Assembly (NCBI GenBank): GCA_040399685.1
Contig: JBBART010000001.1
Coordinates: forward strand, 186,001-250,000
Reading direction: 5' to 3'
Origin: CAIQQQ01 sp040399685
GTDB lineage: Bacteria > Pseudomonadota > Alphaproteobacteria > Acetobacterales > Acetobacteraceae
Length of the DNA: 64,000 bases
This document shows, one piece after another, positions 52,443 to 61,449 of this stretch. The number at the start of each line of letters is the position of its first letter. Within the stretch, counting starts at the first letter, position 1. The notes beneath the pieces were generated by a model. The model saw nothing but the letters and a program-made list of their open reading frames with translations, had not been told where the DNA came from and did no database searches. Both the position numbers and the translations under genes were made by a program.

Positions 52443-53462
52443 ATGAATATCGCGGGGACTTCCTCTAAAATTGGCCGGCGCAATGTTGTTTCTGGCATCG
52501 CCGGTGTTTTTTTGGCTGGGCTTGCTGCGCCGCATGTCGCGCGCGCTGCGGTCCGGACGGCGCGTATTGGCCATAACAACACGGATCAGTCCCATTTTGG
52601 TCGCGGCGCCACGGTTTTTGCGGAGGCGGTTGCGGCCGACCCGATCCTTAGCGGTGTTCTCAAGATCGATGTCTACGGCAACGCGCAGCTTGGCGACGAC
52701 ATCAGCACCATGAATGGCTGCATGAAAGGCACCGTTGATGGGATGTTGATCGGCACGTCGGTCATGAGCAATGTGGTTGCAGATATCGGCGTTCTTAATG
52801 CGCCCTATCTGTTTCGCGACGTGAACCAGGCGCGCGCGGTGCTGGATGGACCGATCGGTGCCGAGTATCTCGCACTGTCCATCAGCAAGGGACTTCCTGT
52901 GTTGGCGTGGGGCGAGAACGGGCTTCGGCACATTACGTCGAACGTGCCGGTGCGCAAGGTTGCCGATCTGCAGGGACTCAAGCTGCGCGTTCCGCAATCA
53001 GACGTCATGCTTAACGGTTTTCGTGCACTCGGCGCCAATGCGGCGCCGCTTGCGTTTGGCTTGTTGCGTGAGGCGCTGCGAAACGGCGAGTTTCAGGCCC
53101 AGGAAAATGCGATCGCCTTGGTTGAATCGGTGAAGCTGTATGAGGTTCAGAAGTATCTATGTCTGACCGGGCATATTTACGATGCCATTGGGTTCGTTGC
53201 CTCGCCCGATTTTCTTGAAGATCTCACCGAACCACAGAAGGTCGCGTTGGTAGCCTGCGCCCGCAAAGGTGCCGCCGTCACGCGGCAGGTGTCTGACGCA
53301 GCTGCGCGGGATGGCATCGGTCGCCTCAAGGCGCTTGGCATGACAGTGATCGACGATGTTGATATTGCCGGTCTTCGGTCTGCGGCGAGACCCTATTTGG
53401 GCAGCCTTGCGGCCATATTCGGCGAGGATCGGGTGAAGAGCTTGCTTGCAGCGGGTGCATGA
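52443..53462 (+). CDS. TRAP transporter substrate-binding protein (DctP family), orphan
   Basis: A 339-residue periplasmic binder with a twin-arginine-like signal (KIGRRNVVSGIAGVFLAGL, ending ARAAV). DctP landmarks: the mature start VRTARIGHNN, DVYGNAQLGDD, and the conserved Arg region DLQGLKLRVPQSD that binds a carboxylate. No DctQ or DctM gene is present on either side. The next gene is a membrane chemoreceptor, so this protein may present an organic acid to that receptor rather than to a transporter. A GTG at 52428 is an alternative start. Confidence 0.85.
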   Translation: MNIAGTSSKIGRRNVVSGIAGVFLAGLAAPHVARAAVRTARIGHNNTDQSHFGRGATVFAEAVAADPILSGVLKIDVYGNAQLGDDISTMNGCMKGTVDGMLIGTSVMSNVVADIGVLNAPYLFRDVNQARAVLDGPIGAEYLALSISKGLPVLAWGENGLRHITSNVPVRKVADLQGLKLRVPQSDVMLNGFRALGANAAPLAFGLLREALRNGEFQAQENAIALVESVKLYEVQKYLCLTGHIYDAIGFVASPDFLEDLTEPQKVALVACARKGAAVTRQVSDAAARDGIGRLKALGMTVIDDVDIAGLRSAARPYLGSLAAIFGEDRVKSLLAAGA

Positions 53463-53514
53463 CGTCGAAGAGAGGGTTGGTTCTTCGGCTTTGAAACTAC
53501 CGCGCAAGGTTTAC

Positions 53515-55506
53515 ATGAAACACTTCCATACCGTTCGAACGCGTATATTTGGTGGTTTTGCGGCACTGATCATCCTGCAGATCGGCGTTGCGGCGCTGGT
53601 CTGGCGGGCTGAGGATCAGTTCGATGTGGCAAAGTCAGCCGATGACACTGTGGAGGCAAGTGCGGGCTTGATTGGGGTGGTGAGCATCAATCTTCGCACC
53701 GTCCAGCTGCGCCTGAGCCATTTTGTTCGCACCGGATCGGCGGCCGATCGTGAGCTTGTGGATACCGCACTGGCAGCACTTGGCAAGTCGATCGGCCAAA
53801 TCTCCAAAAGCGACAATGTCTCTGTTCGACTTGGGGAAAGCATCACGCTGGTTCGCTCCGAGTTGGCTGACGTCCTTGTTGCTTCGTTGTTGCGGCGCGA
53901 CGACATGTTCAAGATGACCCAGACCGCCAACGGCGCCGAAAGCGCGTTGACGGCACTCGCCCAGGCGGCGAGCAAGGCAGCAGAGCGTGCCACAGTTGAG
54001 GCGGTGGCGACGATTGTCGCCACCGCTCTGCACCCGCTTGTCTTTGTGCAGCGTTATGCCAACGGCGCCGATGATCTGGATGCGCAGGCGGTTCTGACAT
54101 CGTCCGCGAAGTCCAAGGAGGCGTTGCAGTCACTGTTAAAGGAAGGTGGCGACTTGCCGCCGCGCCTCCAGCGACTCATTGGCGCCGTGACTGCATCGCT
54201 GGATGAACTGCCGCCGGCGATGGAAAAATTTGGCAAGTCGTCGGAGTCGCGCAACAAAAGTCTGACCCAGCTCGATGCCGCGGCACTCCAGGCGAGCAGG
54301 ATATTGAATGAGGTTCGCGCAAAGCTAGACGCTGAACGGGGCGTCTATCGTGCACAGATTGTTGAGGCCCGTGATCAGGTGCGGACCACTGTCATGGTCG
54401 CAGGGGGGGTATCCGGGCTCATTGGTGCTGCACTGGCGGTCCTGGTCGGGCTTTCGATCACGCGTCCGATCGTTCGGCTTGCCAGTGCAATGCGTCGGAT
54501 TGCTGGTGGCTCGCTTGAAGTGGATGTTCCCGATCGTCTGCGTCGCGATGAAATCGGCGGAATGGCCAATGCCGTGCAGGTTTTCAAGGACAATATGATT
54601 CAGACAACCGAGCTGACAGCCAGGCAGGAGAGCATGAAACTGGAGGCGCAGGCAGCGCAGAAAGCTGCCATGAACCAGACCGCGGACGATTTTGAAGCCA
54701 AGGTGGGCGGACTTGTTGGCGTTTTGTCCTCCGCTGCTGCCGACCTTGAGGCGACAGCCCAGGGCATGTCGGGCACCGCCCTGCAAACCACCGGGCAAGC
54801 CGCGACAGTGGCCGCCGCCGCGGAAGAGGCAAGTGTGGGCGCGGAGACCGTTGCTGCGGCGGCGGAGCAATTGACCGCCTCGATCCGTGAGATCAGCCGC
54901 CAGGTTGCGCATTCATCCAAGATCACCAGCCAGGCTGTCGAGGACGCGCAGCGAACAAACGCGATTGTGCACAAACTTGATGAAGGGGCTGAGAAGATCG
55001 GTAAGGTTGTTGCGCTGATCTCCAACATTGCAGGGCAGACCAATCTTCTCGCGCTGAATGCGACAATCGAGGCTGCGCGTGCGGGGGATGCAGGCAAGGG
55101 GTTTGCCGTGGTGGCGTCTGAGGTAAAGAGCCTGGCCAACCAGACCGCGCTGGCAACCCAAGAAATCGGCACGCAGATCGCAGAAATCCAGGCTGCGACC
55201 CGGGAGGCCGTGGAGGCGATCCGCGGGATTTCCGGAACGATCGACGATGTGAGCGCGATTGCAACGAATATTGCCTCGGCCGTCGATCAGCAGGGAGCCG
55301 CGACTGCGGAAATCGCGCGTAATGTGCAGCAGACGGCTCGCTCGGCTCACGATGTGACGGAGAATATCGGCGGCGTGAGTCAGGCCGCCACACACACTGG
55401 CGCCGCTGCTGGCCAATTGCTGGACGCCGCAGGCCGTTTGTCCCGTCAAGCCGAGCAACTGACCACCGAGGTTGGAAAATTCATCAGTGAGGTCAGGGCC
55501 GCGTGA
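53515..55506 (+). CDS. Membrane methyl-accepting chemotaxis protein
   Basis: A 663-residue chemoreceptor: first membrane helix about 11–30, a helical periplasmic ligand domain (about 35–290), second membrane helix about 292–313, HAMP (ITRPIVRLASAMRRIAGGS), and the signalling tip NIAGQTNLLALNATIEAARAGD. The ATG at 53515 follows AAGG; the frame reads back to 53446. It lies 52 bases after the TRAP binding-protein gene, which is unusual and suggests a functional pair. No C-terminal methylesterase-tethering pentapeptide is seen. Confidence 0.9.
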   Translation: MKHFHTVRTRIFGGFAALIILQIGVAALVWRAEDQFDVAKSADDTVEASAGLIGVVSINLRTVQLRLSHFVRTGSAADRELVDTALAALGKSIGQISKSDNVSVRLGESITLVRSELADVLVASLLRRDDMFKMTQTANGAESALTALAQAASKAAERATVEAVATIVATALHPLVFVQRYANGADDLDAQAVLTSSAKSKEALQSLLKEGGDLPPRLQRLIGAVTASLDELPPAMEKFGKSSESRNKSLTQLDAAALQASRILNEVRAKLDAERGVYRAQIVEARDQVRTTVMVAGGVSGLIGAALAVLVGLSITRPIVRLASAMRRIAGGSLEVDVPDRLRRDEIGGMANAVQVFKDNMIQTTELTARQESMKLEAQAAQKAAMNQTADDFEAKVGGLVGVLSSAAADLEATAQGMSGTALQTTGQAATVAAAAEEASVGAETVAAAAEQLTASIREISRQVAHSSKITSQAVEDAQRTNAIVHKLDEGAEKIGKVVALISNIAGQTNLLALNATIEAARAGDAGKGFAVVASEVKSLANQTALATQEIGTQIAEIQAATREAVEAIRGISGTIDDVSAIATNIASAVDQQGAATAEIARNVQQTARSAHDVTENIGGVSQAATHTGAAAGQLLDAAGRLSRQAEQLTTEVGKFISEVRAA

Positions 55507-55565
55507 TGAGGTCTGGCCACGCTCGCCCGGTTTGGTGTGTGGCGCGCGTGGCGCGGTTTTCGGTG

Positions 55566-57002
55566 CTACCTGGCACTACTGTTGGCTGCGATTGCCGCCC
55601 CAGTCTGCGCATTGAAATCAGAGATCAGGTCCAGTAATTTCGGGTTGGTCCGGATCAGGTTGGCGCCCTCATTGACCAAGGCGTTCACGTCGTCGTGCGG
55701 AATGGTCAGGCTGGTCGGAATCGCCTGCAGGCGTCGGCGTTTTTCGTCGTCGTTGATGCCGTTGAGTGAGATCTGGATGAGTGCGCCCTTCACGTCGTTG
55801 CAGGCGTGGCCATTGACGATGGTGCCCTGTTCGCAGCGGAGGCGTTGGATCTTTTCGGTCAGTTTGCCCACCTGCTCATCTGCCAGCAGCAGCGTCTCGA
55901 AGCTGTAGGCGTCGATCTGGCTGCCCGAGACTGCGGAGAGGATTTGTCCGATGCCAGACACAACGCGCCGCTCGCCGAGTGTTGGGTCCACGACGGCCTG
56001 TCCGTCGACGCTGATGATGATGACGCGCCGTGTGATCGCCGCCAGCCGGCGGAGCTCCGCGTCGTCTTCATCGAGCACGACGAGTGTGTTCGACAGCACG
56101 CGCAATGCCAGGTTATCAGCCACCCCGCCATCGATCAGATGCACGAAACGGGTGCGATCAGGATCTATCAGGCGTGCGGTGTTGCGGGCCAGCACGGATG
56201 TGCGCGCAAGCTTGGCGCTGTCGTTGTCCGTTCTCTGCAATGCGACGCCGGGTGGGGGCGCGGTGGTGCAGCCGCTGCGATAGCTCGTCAGGGTGATGGG
56301 CGTGAACAGAATGGGAAACGCGGCGGAAGCGGCGACAGCACGTGCGATTGGGAAGGTTGAAAGATCGGAGCACAGCAGGTCGAAATTGCTCTGGCTGAAG
56401 GCAAAGGCGCTGCCGCCGGCGAGGTCTGTGGCGTTGACGGAGATCATGGGCGGGCCTCGCCTTGCCAGATCGGCATAAGTGGCGCCGTGGAACATCAGCC
56501 GGTCATAAACCTGCGCCATGGCGTCATTGGTGCCGAAGAGAGGGTTGATGAGCCATTCCCAGTTCCACGGCAGCAAATAGATACCCCAAACGAAGGCGTT
56601 GACGTCGCGATACAGGAAATCGTCTTTGAATGTGTTGAAGCTTTCATCGCGATACAGGCCGTAATGCATGGCTGGGAAACTGCCGCCCGAGACTGCTGCG
56701 ATATAGTCCACCTCGTCCAGCATTCGCCTTTGATGATTGTTCTCCATAATGGTCATGGATCGCAGGCCGAGCAGTGCGCCATACGCGAACGCGGCTGACC
56801 GTTTGCCGCCGCCAGAAAAGGCAAGCGCGAGTAAAATCTCGCCGCGGGGCTGCTGCAGCATCCCCATCAAGGTGTAGCCAGGCTGATGAAGCGCTGCGGG
56901 GGCAGTATCGCTTTTGAGCGGCGTGTTCATGGTCACTTGCGATGATTGACAGGCGGTAAGAGCCAAAAGTATCACTACCAGTGATTTTCCAATTATGTTC
57001 AT
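55566..57002 (-). CDS. Patatin-like phospholipase lipoprotein
   Basis: A 478-residue lipoprotein: signal peptide MNIIGKSLVVILLALTAC with a lipobox cysteine at 18. The patatin fold is shown by the oxyanion loop LAFSGGGKRSAAFAYGALLG, a nucleophile region YIAAVSGGSFPA and the DGG dyad motif DGGVADNLALR. The elbow reads AVSGGS rather than the strict GxSxG. The ATG at 57002 follows GGAG. It diverges from a second, cytoplasmic patatin 110 bases away. A role in membrane lipid turnover or contact-dependent toxicity is possible; no secretion genes are nearby. Confidence 0.82.
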   Translation of the reverse strand: MNIIGKSLVVILLALTACQSSQVTMNTPLKSDTAPAALHQPGYTLMGMLQQPRGEILLALAFSGGGKRSAAFAYGALLGLRSMTIMENNHQRRMLDEVDYIAAVSGGSFPAMHYGLYRDESFNTFKDDFLYRDVNAFVWGIYLLPWNWEWLINPLFGTNDAMAQVYDRLMFHGATYADLARRGPPMISVNATDLAGGSAFAFSQSNFDLLCSDLSTFPIARAVAASAAFPILFTPITLTSYRSGCTTAPPPGVALQRTDNDSAKLARTSVLARNTARLIDPDRTRFVHLIDGGVADNLALRVLSNTLVVLDEDDAELRRLAAITRRVIIISVDGQAVVDPTLGERRVVSGIGQILSAVSGSQIDAYSFETLLLADEQVGKLTEKIQRLRCEQGTIVNGHACNDVKGALIQISLNGINDDEKRRRLQAIPTSLTIPHDDVNALVNEGANLIRTNPKLLDLISDFNAQTGAAIAANSSAR

Positions 57003-57074
57003 CGGATAGCTCCAAATAACGCCATATAAACTTCTGCAAATTCGATAAATACTTATTAACGGCATCATCGGCTA

Positions 57075-57080
57075 TATAAT
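57075..57080 (+). promoter_or_regulatory. Candidate -10 element for the cytoplasmic patatin
   Basis: A perfect TATAAT lies 35 bases before the ATG at 57115 in the short divergent gap. No good -35 is visible (CTTATT or TTATTA around 57052–57058). Its position favours the downstream ATG at 57115 as the true start, since an ATG at 57079 would overlap it. Confidence 0.4.
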
Positions 57081-57114
57081 GATGATGTGCGACATATTTC
57101 AGGAGCAGTTGCAG

Positions 57115-58170
57115 ATGTCTCCCAATGCAGACGCCGCGGTGACGCACAACGTCCAGCGCGAAACGGTGCTGATCGATCTGGCACTGCAGGGCGGTGGGTC
57201 GCACGGGGCGTTCACCTGGGGCGTTCTGGACCGGTTGTTGGAAGAATCCTGGTTGGAGATCGATGGCATCTCAGGCACATCCGCGGGCGCCATGAATGCT
57301 GCCGTGTTGATCGATGGCTATGCGGCCGGCGGTGCGGCGGGGGCGCGGGTGGCGCTGACGAAGTTCTGGCGCACCGTGTCCGACGCGGCGGCCATGAGCC
57401 CGTTTCGACGCGGCCCGCTGGACATTTTGCTGGGCCGTTGGTCGCTGGATCATTCGCCGATGTATGTCGGGGTGGACCTGATGAGCCGTTTGTTCTCGCC
57501 TTACGATCTCAATCCGTCCGGCACCAACCCGCTGACGGAGATTCTGGGTCAATGCATTGATTTCGGGCGCCTGTGCCAGGCGCCGATCAAGTTGTTCGTG
57601 ACGGCCACCTGCGTGCGGACCGGCAAGGGCCGGGTGTTCCGCAATGCCGAGATCACACCCGACGTGCTGCTGGCGTCGGCCTGCCTGCCGACCATGTTCC
57701 AGGCGGTCGAGATCGATGGGGAAGGCTATTGGGATGGCGGTTATTCCGGCAATCCGTCGATGACGCCGCTGGTGCGGGAATGTAAGTCTCACGACACGAT
57801 CCTGGTGCAGATCAATCCGATCGAGCGACCGGATACGCCGCGCAGCGCCCGCGATATTCTCAATCGCCTCAATGAGGTTTCGTTCAATGCGGTGTTGCTG
57901 AAGGAGCTGCGCACCATGGCGATGCTGCGCCAGTTGCCGGATATCCAATCGCCCGAACTGTCTATGCTGGCCCATATGCGGATGCACCGCATCGTCAGTG
58001 AGATGATGACCGACCTGGGATCGTCCTCGAAGCTCAACGCCGAGTGGGATTTTCTGACGATGCTGCGCGACGAGGGGCGTCGGGCGGCCGAGGCATTCCT
58101 GACAGCGCATGGCGCGGATGTGGGGGTGCGCGCGTCCTTTGATCTCGCGCCGTTGTTGAAGGGCCTGTAG
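57115..58170 (+). CDS. Patatin-like phospholipase (RssA-like), cytoplasmic
   Basis: A 351-residue patatin with a strict active site: oxyanion LALQGGGSHGAFTWG, nucleophile GISGTSAGAMNAA and dyad DGGYSGNPSM. No signal peptide. AGGAG lies nine bases before the ATG at 57115; earlier ATGs at 57079 and 57082 overlap a likely -10 box. Four bases separate it from the GntP permease. RssA-type patatins act as lipases or regulators; its substrate is not evident. Confidence 0.87.
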   Translation: MSPNADAAVTHNVQRETVLIDLALQGGGSHGAFTWGVLDRLLEESWLEIDGISGTSAGAMNAAVLIDGYAAGGAAGARVALTKFWRTVSDAAAMSPFRRGPLDILLGRWSLDHSPMYVGVDLMSRLFSPYDLNPSGTNPLTEILGQCIDFGRLCQAPIKLFVTATCVRTGKGRVFRNAEITPDVLLASACLPTMFQAVEIDGEGYWDGGYSGNPSMTPLVRECKSHDTILVQINPIERPDTPRSARDILNRLNEVSFNAVLLKELRTMAMLRQLPDIQSPELSMLAHMRMHRIVSEMMTDLGSSSKLNAEWDFLTMLRDEGRRAAEAFLTAHGADVGVRASFDLAPLLKGL

Positions 58171-58174
58171 GGCG

Positions 58175-59617
58175 ATGGGCCTTCTTGGAATTTTCCTCGG
58201 ATTGGCGCTGCTGCTGGGGTTGTCGTTCCAGGGGTGGACAGTGTTGCTGCTGGCGCCGGCCGCGGCCCTGGTGGGGGCTGTGTTCTCCGGCGAGCCGCTG
58301 CTGGCGCATCTGACGCAGACCTTCATGGGCGGCGCTGCCCGTTTCATCGCGCAGTTTTTCCCGATTTTCCTGCTCGGCGCCGTGTTCGGCAAGTTGATGG
58401 AGGATAGCGGTTCGGTGTCGGCCATCGCCGAGTACATGACCATGCGCCTGGGGGAGCGGCGGGCCATTCTGGCCGTTGTGCTGGCGGGGGCGTTCGTCAC
58501 CTATGGCGGCGTCAGTCTGATGGTGGCGTTCTTTGTGATCGTGCCGATGGCGCAGGCCTTGTTTCGCGCCGCGTCCATTCCGCTGCGGCTGATGCCGGCG
58601 ACGATTGCACTCGGCACCTCCACCTTCACGATGACGGCCCTGCCCGGAACGCCGGCGGTGCAGAACACCATTCCCGTGCCGTTCTTTGGCACCACGCCGT
58701 TCGCAGCACCTGGGTTGGGCATTATTGCGTCAGCCATCATGCTCGGTTTCGGCCTGTGGTGGCTGACCCGGGCCGAGGCGAAAGCGCGGGCGAAGGGCGA
58801 AGGCTATGCCGGCATCGCCGAGATCGCGATCGGCGATCCAAGCCTGCGCGAGCGTGCCAGCACGGCCACGGCGTTTGATCCCGCGGAGATCAGCCAGGGC
58901 GGCCAGGCCATGATCTTGCCGCCCATTGCGCTGGCGGCGCTGCCGTTGTTCGTGGTGGTGGCGGTCAATCTCTCCATGTCGTTGATCGTGCTGCCGCGAC
59001 TGGATTTTGCCTATTTGGCGGAGCCGCGCTGGGGTGAGACGTCGTTGGTGGCGGTGGCCGGCGTGTGGTCCGTGGTTCTGGCGCTGGCGGCCGCCACCGT
59101 CACGGTGATCGTGGTCAATCCAAGGCGGCTGCGGACATTGCGCAAGACCATGGATTCCGGCGCCAACGCGTCTGTGCTGCCCATCGTCAGCGTGGCGAGC
59201 CTGGTGGGGTTCGGCAGCGTTGTGGCGGCCTTGCCGGCGTTTGAAATGGTGCGGACATGGGTGCTGTCCATCGAGGGTGGGCCGCTGGTGTCGCTGGCCT
59301 TTGCCACCAACGTTCTGGCGGCGTTGACGGGCTCGGCATCCGGCGGCCTGACGATCGCGCTGGATGCGTTGGGCACCACCTATATGCGTCTTGCCGCCGA
59401 GCACGGGATTGATCCGGCCTTGATGCACCGGGTGGCGGTCATCGGGTCTGGCACGCTCGACAGCCTGCCGCACAACGGCGCGGTGGTGACGTTGTTGGCC
59501 GTGTGCGGCTGCAAGCATCGTGAGAGTTACTTCGACATGGTGATGTCGGGGATTGTTGGCCCGATCCTGGCGCTTGCCGGCGTGATTGCCATTGGCTCGC
59601 TGCTGGGATCGTTTTGA
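58175..59617 (+). CDS. GntP-family permease
   Basis: A 480-residue membrane protein with about 12–14 helices of the gluconate:H+ symporter (GntP) superfamily. The segment AFVTYGGVSLMVAFFVIVPMAQ and the paired SGSASGGLTIALDAL/SGTLDSLPHNGAVVTLL motifs near the end match gluconate or 3-hydroxybutyrate permeases. It follows the cytoplasmic patatin by four bases and is likely co-transcribed. Substrate cannot be told from the sequence; 3-hydroxybutyrate-type acids are as plausible as gluconate. Confidence 0.86.
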   Translation: MGLLGIFLGLALLLGLSFQGWTVLLLAPAAALVGAVFSGEPLLAHLTQTFMGGAARFIAQFFPIFLLGAVFGKLMEDSGSVSAIAEYMTMRLGERRAILAVVLAGAFVTYGGVSLMVAFFVIVPMAQALFRAASIPLRLMPATIALGTSTFTMTALPGTPAVQNTIPVPFFGTTPFAAPGLGIIASAIMLGFGLWWLTRAEAKARAKGEGYAGIAEIAIGDPSLRERASTATAFDPAEISQGGQAMILPPIALAALPLFVVVAVNLSMSLIVLPRLDFAYLAEPRWGETSLVAVAGVWSVVLALAAATVTVIVVNPRRLRTLRKTMDSGANASVLPIVSVASLVGFGSVVAALPAFEMVRTWVLSIEGGPLVSLAFATNVLAALTGSASGGLTIALDALGTTYMRLAAEHGIDPALMHRVAVIGSGTLDSLPHNGAVVTLLAVCGCKHRESYFDMVMSGIVGPILALAGVIAIGSLLGSF

Positions 59618-59644
59618 GATGCCGGGTTTTGAGGAAGGGGAAGG

Positions 59645-60040
59645 ATGATGACTGTGAAACGATGGACCGTCTTTGCGATGCTTGTCCTGGTGGCCGCTGC
59701 CCCGGCCGCATATGCGGCAACCGAACCCAATTTCGGGGCCCGCACAACCGGTGATCTGGTCGAACTCTGCGATCCGCGCACGGACAGTGCGATGGACCAG
59801 GCCGGGGTCAATTTCTGCCACGGCTTCACGCTTGGCGCCGTGCGGGTGGAGATGCAGCACGACCTCGCATCGCGCAGCATGAAGCTGTTCTGCCTGCCGA
59901 CCCCAATGCCATCGCGCAATGCGGCGATTGCGGCGTTTGTCGTCTGGGCGCGGGCCATGCCGCAGCGGCTGGACATGCCCGCCATCGACGGATTGTTCGG
60001 GTTCCTGGGGGAGAATTTCCCCTGCGGCAACGCGGGCTGA
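59645..60040 (+). CDS. Small exported protein, Rap1a/Tai-immunity-like
   Basis: A 131-residue secreted protein with a cleavable signal peptide (VFAMLVLVAAAPAAYA). The mature part, GDLVELCDPRTDSAMDQAGVNFCHGFTLGAV with several cysteines (ELCD, NFCHG, KLFCLP, FPCGN), resembles the Rap1a/Tai immunity-domain family. No effector or type VI gene is present, so the immunity role is not supported here. It follows the GntP permease by 27 bases. Confidence 0.6.
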   Translation: MMTVKRWTVFAMLVLVAAAPAAYAATEPNFGARTTGDLVELCDPRTDSAMDQAGVNFCHGFTLGAVRVEMQHDLASRSMKLFCLPTPMPSRNAAIAAFVVWARAMPQRLDMPAIDGLFGFLGENFPCGNAG

Positions 60041-60078
60041 TTGACGCATCATCTGGCAGTCATGAGGGAGATCAAGAC

Positions 60079-60348
60079 ATGCGATTTTTGCCATTCACGT
60101 TGGCCGCACTCCTGTCCGTTGCGGCCTGTGCCGACATGACGCCCACCCAGCAGCGGGCACTGACCGGCACGGCGGCCGGTGCCGGTATCGGGGCGGTGGC
60201 GGGTGCGATCGGCGGCAATGCCGGACTTGGCGCTGTGGTTGGCGCCGGGGCGGGGCTGGCCACGGGGTTGATCGTCGACCGGCAGAAGCGGGCCGAGGAT
60301 CGGGCCTTCCAGCAAGGCGTCGCTGCTGGCCGCTCCGGCACACAGTGA
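60079..60348 (+). CDS. Glycine-zipper lipoprotein (YMGG-like)
   Basis: An 89-residue lipoprotein (lipobox SVAAC) with a glycine-zipper helix GTAAGAGIGAVAGAIGGNAGL and AGAGLATGLIV that would pack in the outer membrane or form oligomers. GGGAG precedes the ATG. It resembles OmpA-associated and YMGG-family outer-membrane stability proteins. Confidence 0.78.
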   Translation: MRFLPFTLAALLSVAACADMTPTQQRALTGTAAGAGIGAVAGAIGGNAGLGAVVGAGAGLATGLIVDRQKRAEDRAFQQGVAAGRSGTQ

Positions 60349-60390
60349 ACCGTGTTGCCACCCACGTGGTGACGCTCCGGAGGCTGGGCG

Positions 60391-61449
60391 ATGAATGACC
60401 TTGGTCCGGCGGGGCGTGATGCGGGCAATGGCGGCCGGTCCGCCATGCTGGGCATCTGCACCGCCATTCTCGTGGTCACTGGCCTGTACTTCGCGGGCGG
60501 CGTGTTTGCGCCGCTGGCCTTCGGGTTGTTCATCATCGCCATCGTCTGGCCGTTGCAGGCATGGTTGCAGGCTTGGGTGCCGAAGCTGCTGGCGCTGTTG
60601 GTGAGCATGATCGCCACCGTTGTGGTGTTGGCAGCGTTTCTGTGGACGGTGTCCTGGGGCCTGAGCCGGGTGGCGCATTTCATGATCGATGATGCCGCGC
60701 GGTTTCAGATTCTGTATGGCCAGATCAGCACCTGGCTTGACGGCCACGGGATCGAGGTGGCGGGGCTTTGGGACGAGCATTTCAACGTGGGGTGGCTGCT
60801 CCGGCTGTTTCAGGAGGTGACCGCACGGGTCAACGGCATGCTGAGCTTCTCGATCGTTGTGCTGATCTACGTCATTCTCGGCCTGCTGGAAGTCGATGTT
60901 GTGGCGACCAGGCTGGGACGCATGAACAACCAGGAGGCGGGCAGCGCCCTGCTGGCCGCCTGCACCCGAACGGGCCTGAAGTTTCGTCGCTACATGCTGG
61001 TCCGCACGCTGATGAGCGTGATGACCGGCGTGCTTGTCTGGGGGTTCGTCGCGTTGAGCGGATTGCCGTTGGCGCAGGAATGGGGCGTGATCGCCTTCGC
61101 TTTGAACTATATTCCGGTGATCGGTCCGCTGTTCGCCACGGTGATGCCGAGCCTGTTTGCCGTGGTGCAGTTCGATACGTGGCAGGCGGCGGCGCTGGTG
61201 TTTGTCTGCCTCAATCTGATCCAGTTCCTGGTCGGCAGCGCCCTTGAGCCGCGCATTGCCGGAACCGCACTGGCCATGTCGCCCTTTTTGGTACTGTTCG
61301 CGGTGTTCTTCTGGACCTTCGTGTGGAACGTCGCAGGGGCGTTCATCGGTGTGCCCATCGTGATCGCCGTCCTCACCTTCTGTGAACAATCCGTGTCCTG
61401 TCGCTGGGTTGCCGATATGTTCGGAGCCCCGCCCGGCGCACGGACATGA
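60391..61449 (+). CDS. AI-2E (PerM-like) family transporter
   Basis: A 352-residue membrane protein of the AI-2E family with about eight helices and a long hydrophilic segment after helix three. Family features include the early FIIAIVWPLQAWLQ and late VIGPLFATVMPS and IAGTALAMSPFLVLFAVFFW. The family exports autoinducer-2 or is a Na+/H+ antiporter in different members, so the substrate is open. Its stop overlaps the hydrolase start as ATGA. Confidence 0.85.
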   Translation: MNDLGPAGRDAGNGGRSAMLGICTAILVVTGLYFAGGVFAPLAFGLFIIAIVWPLQAWLQAWVPKLLALLVSMIATVVVLAAFLWTVSWGLSRVAHFMIDDAARFQILYGQISTWLDGHGIEVAGLWDEHFNVGWLLRLFQEVTARVNGMLSFSIVVLIYVILGLLEVDVVATRLGRMNNQEAGSALLAACTRTGLKFRRYMLVRTLMSVMTGVLVWGFVALSGLPLAQEWGVIAFALNYIPVIGPLFATVMPSLFAVVQFDTWQAAALVFVCLNLIQFLVGSALEPRIAGTALAMSPFLVLFAVFFWTFVWNVAGAFIGVPIVIAVLTFCEQSVSCRWVADMFGAPPGART

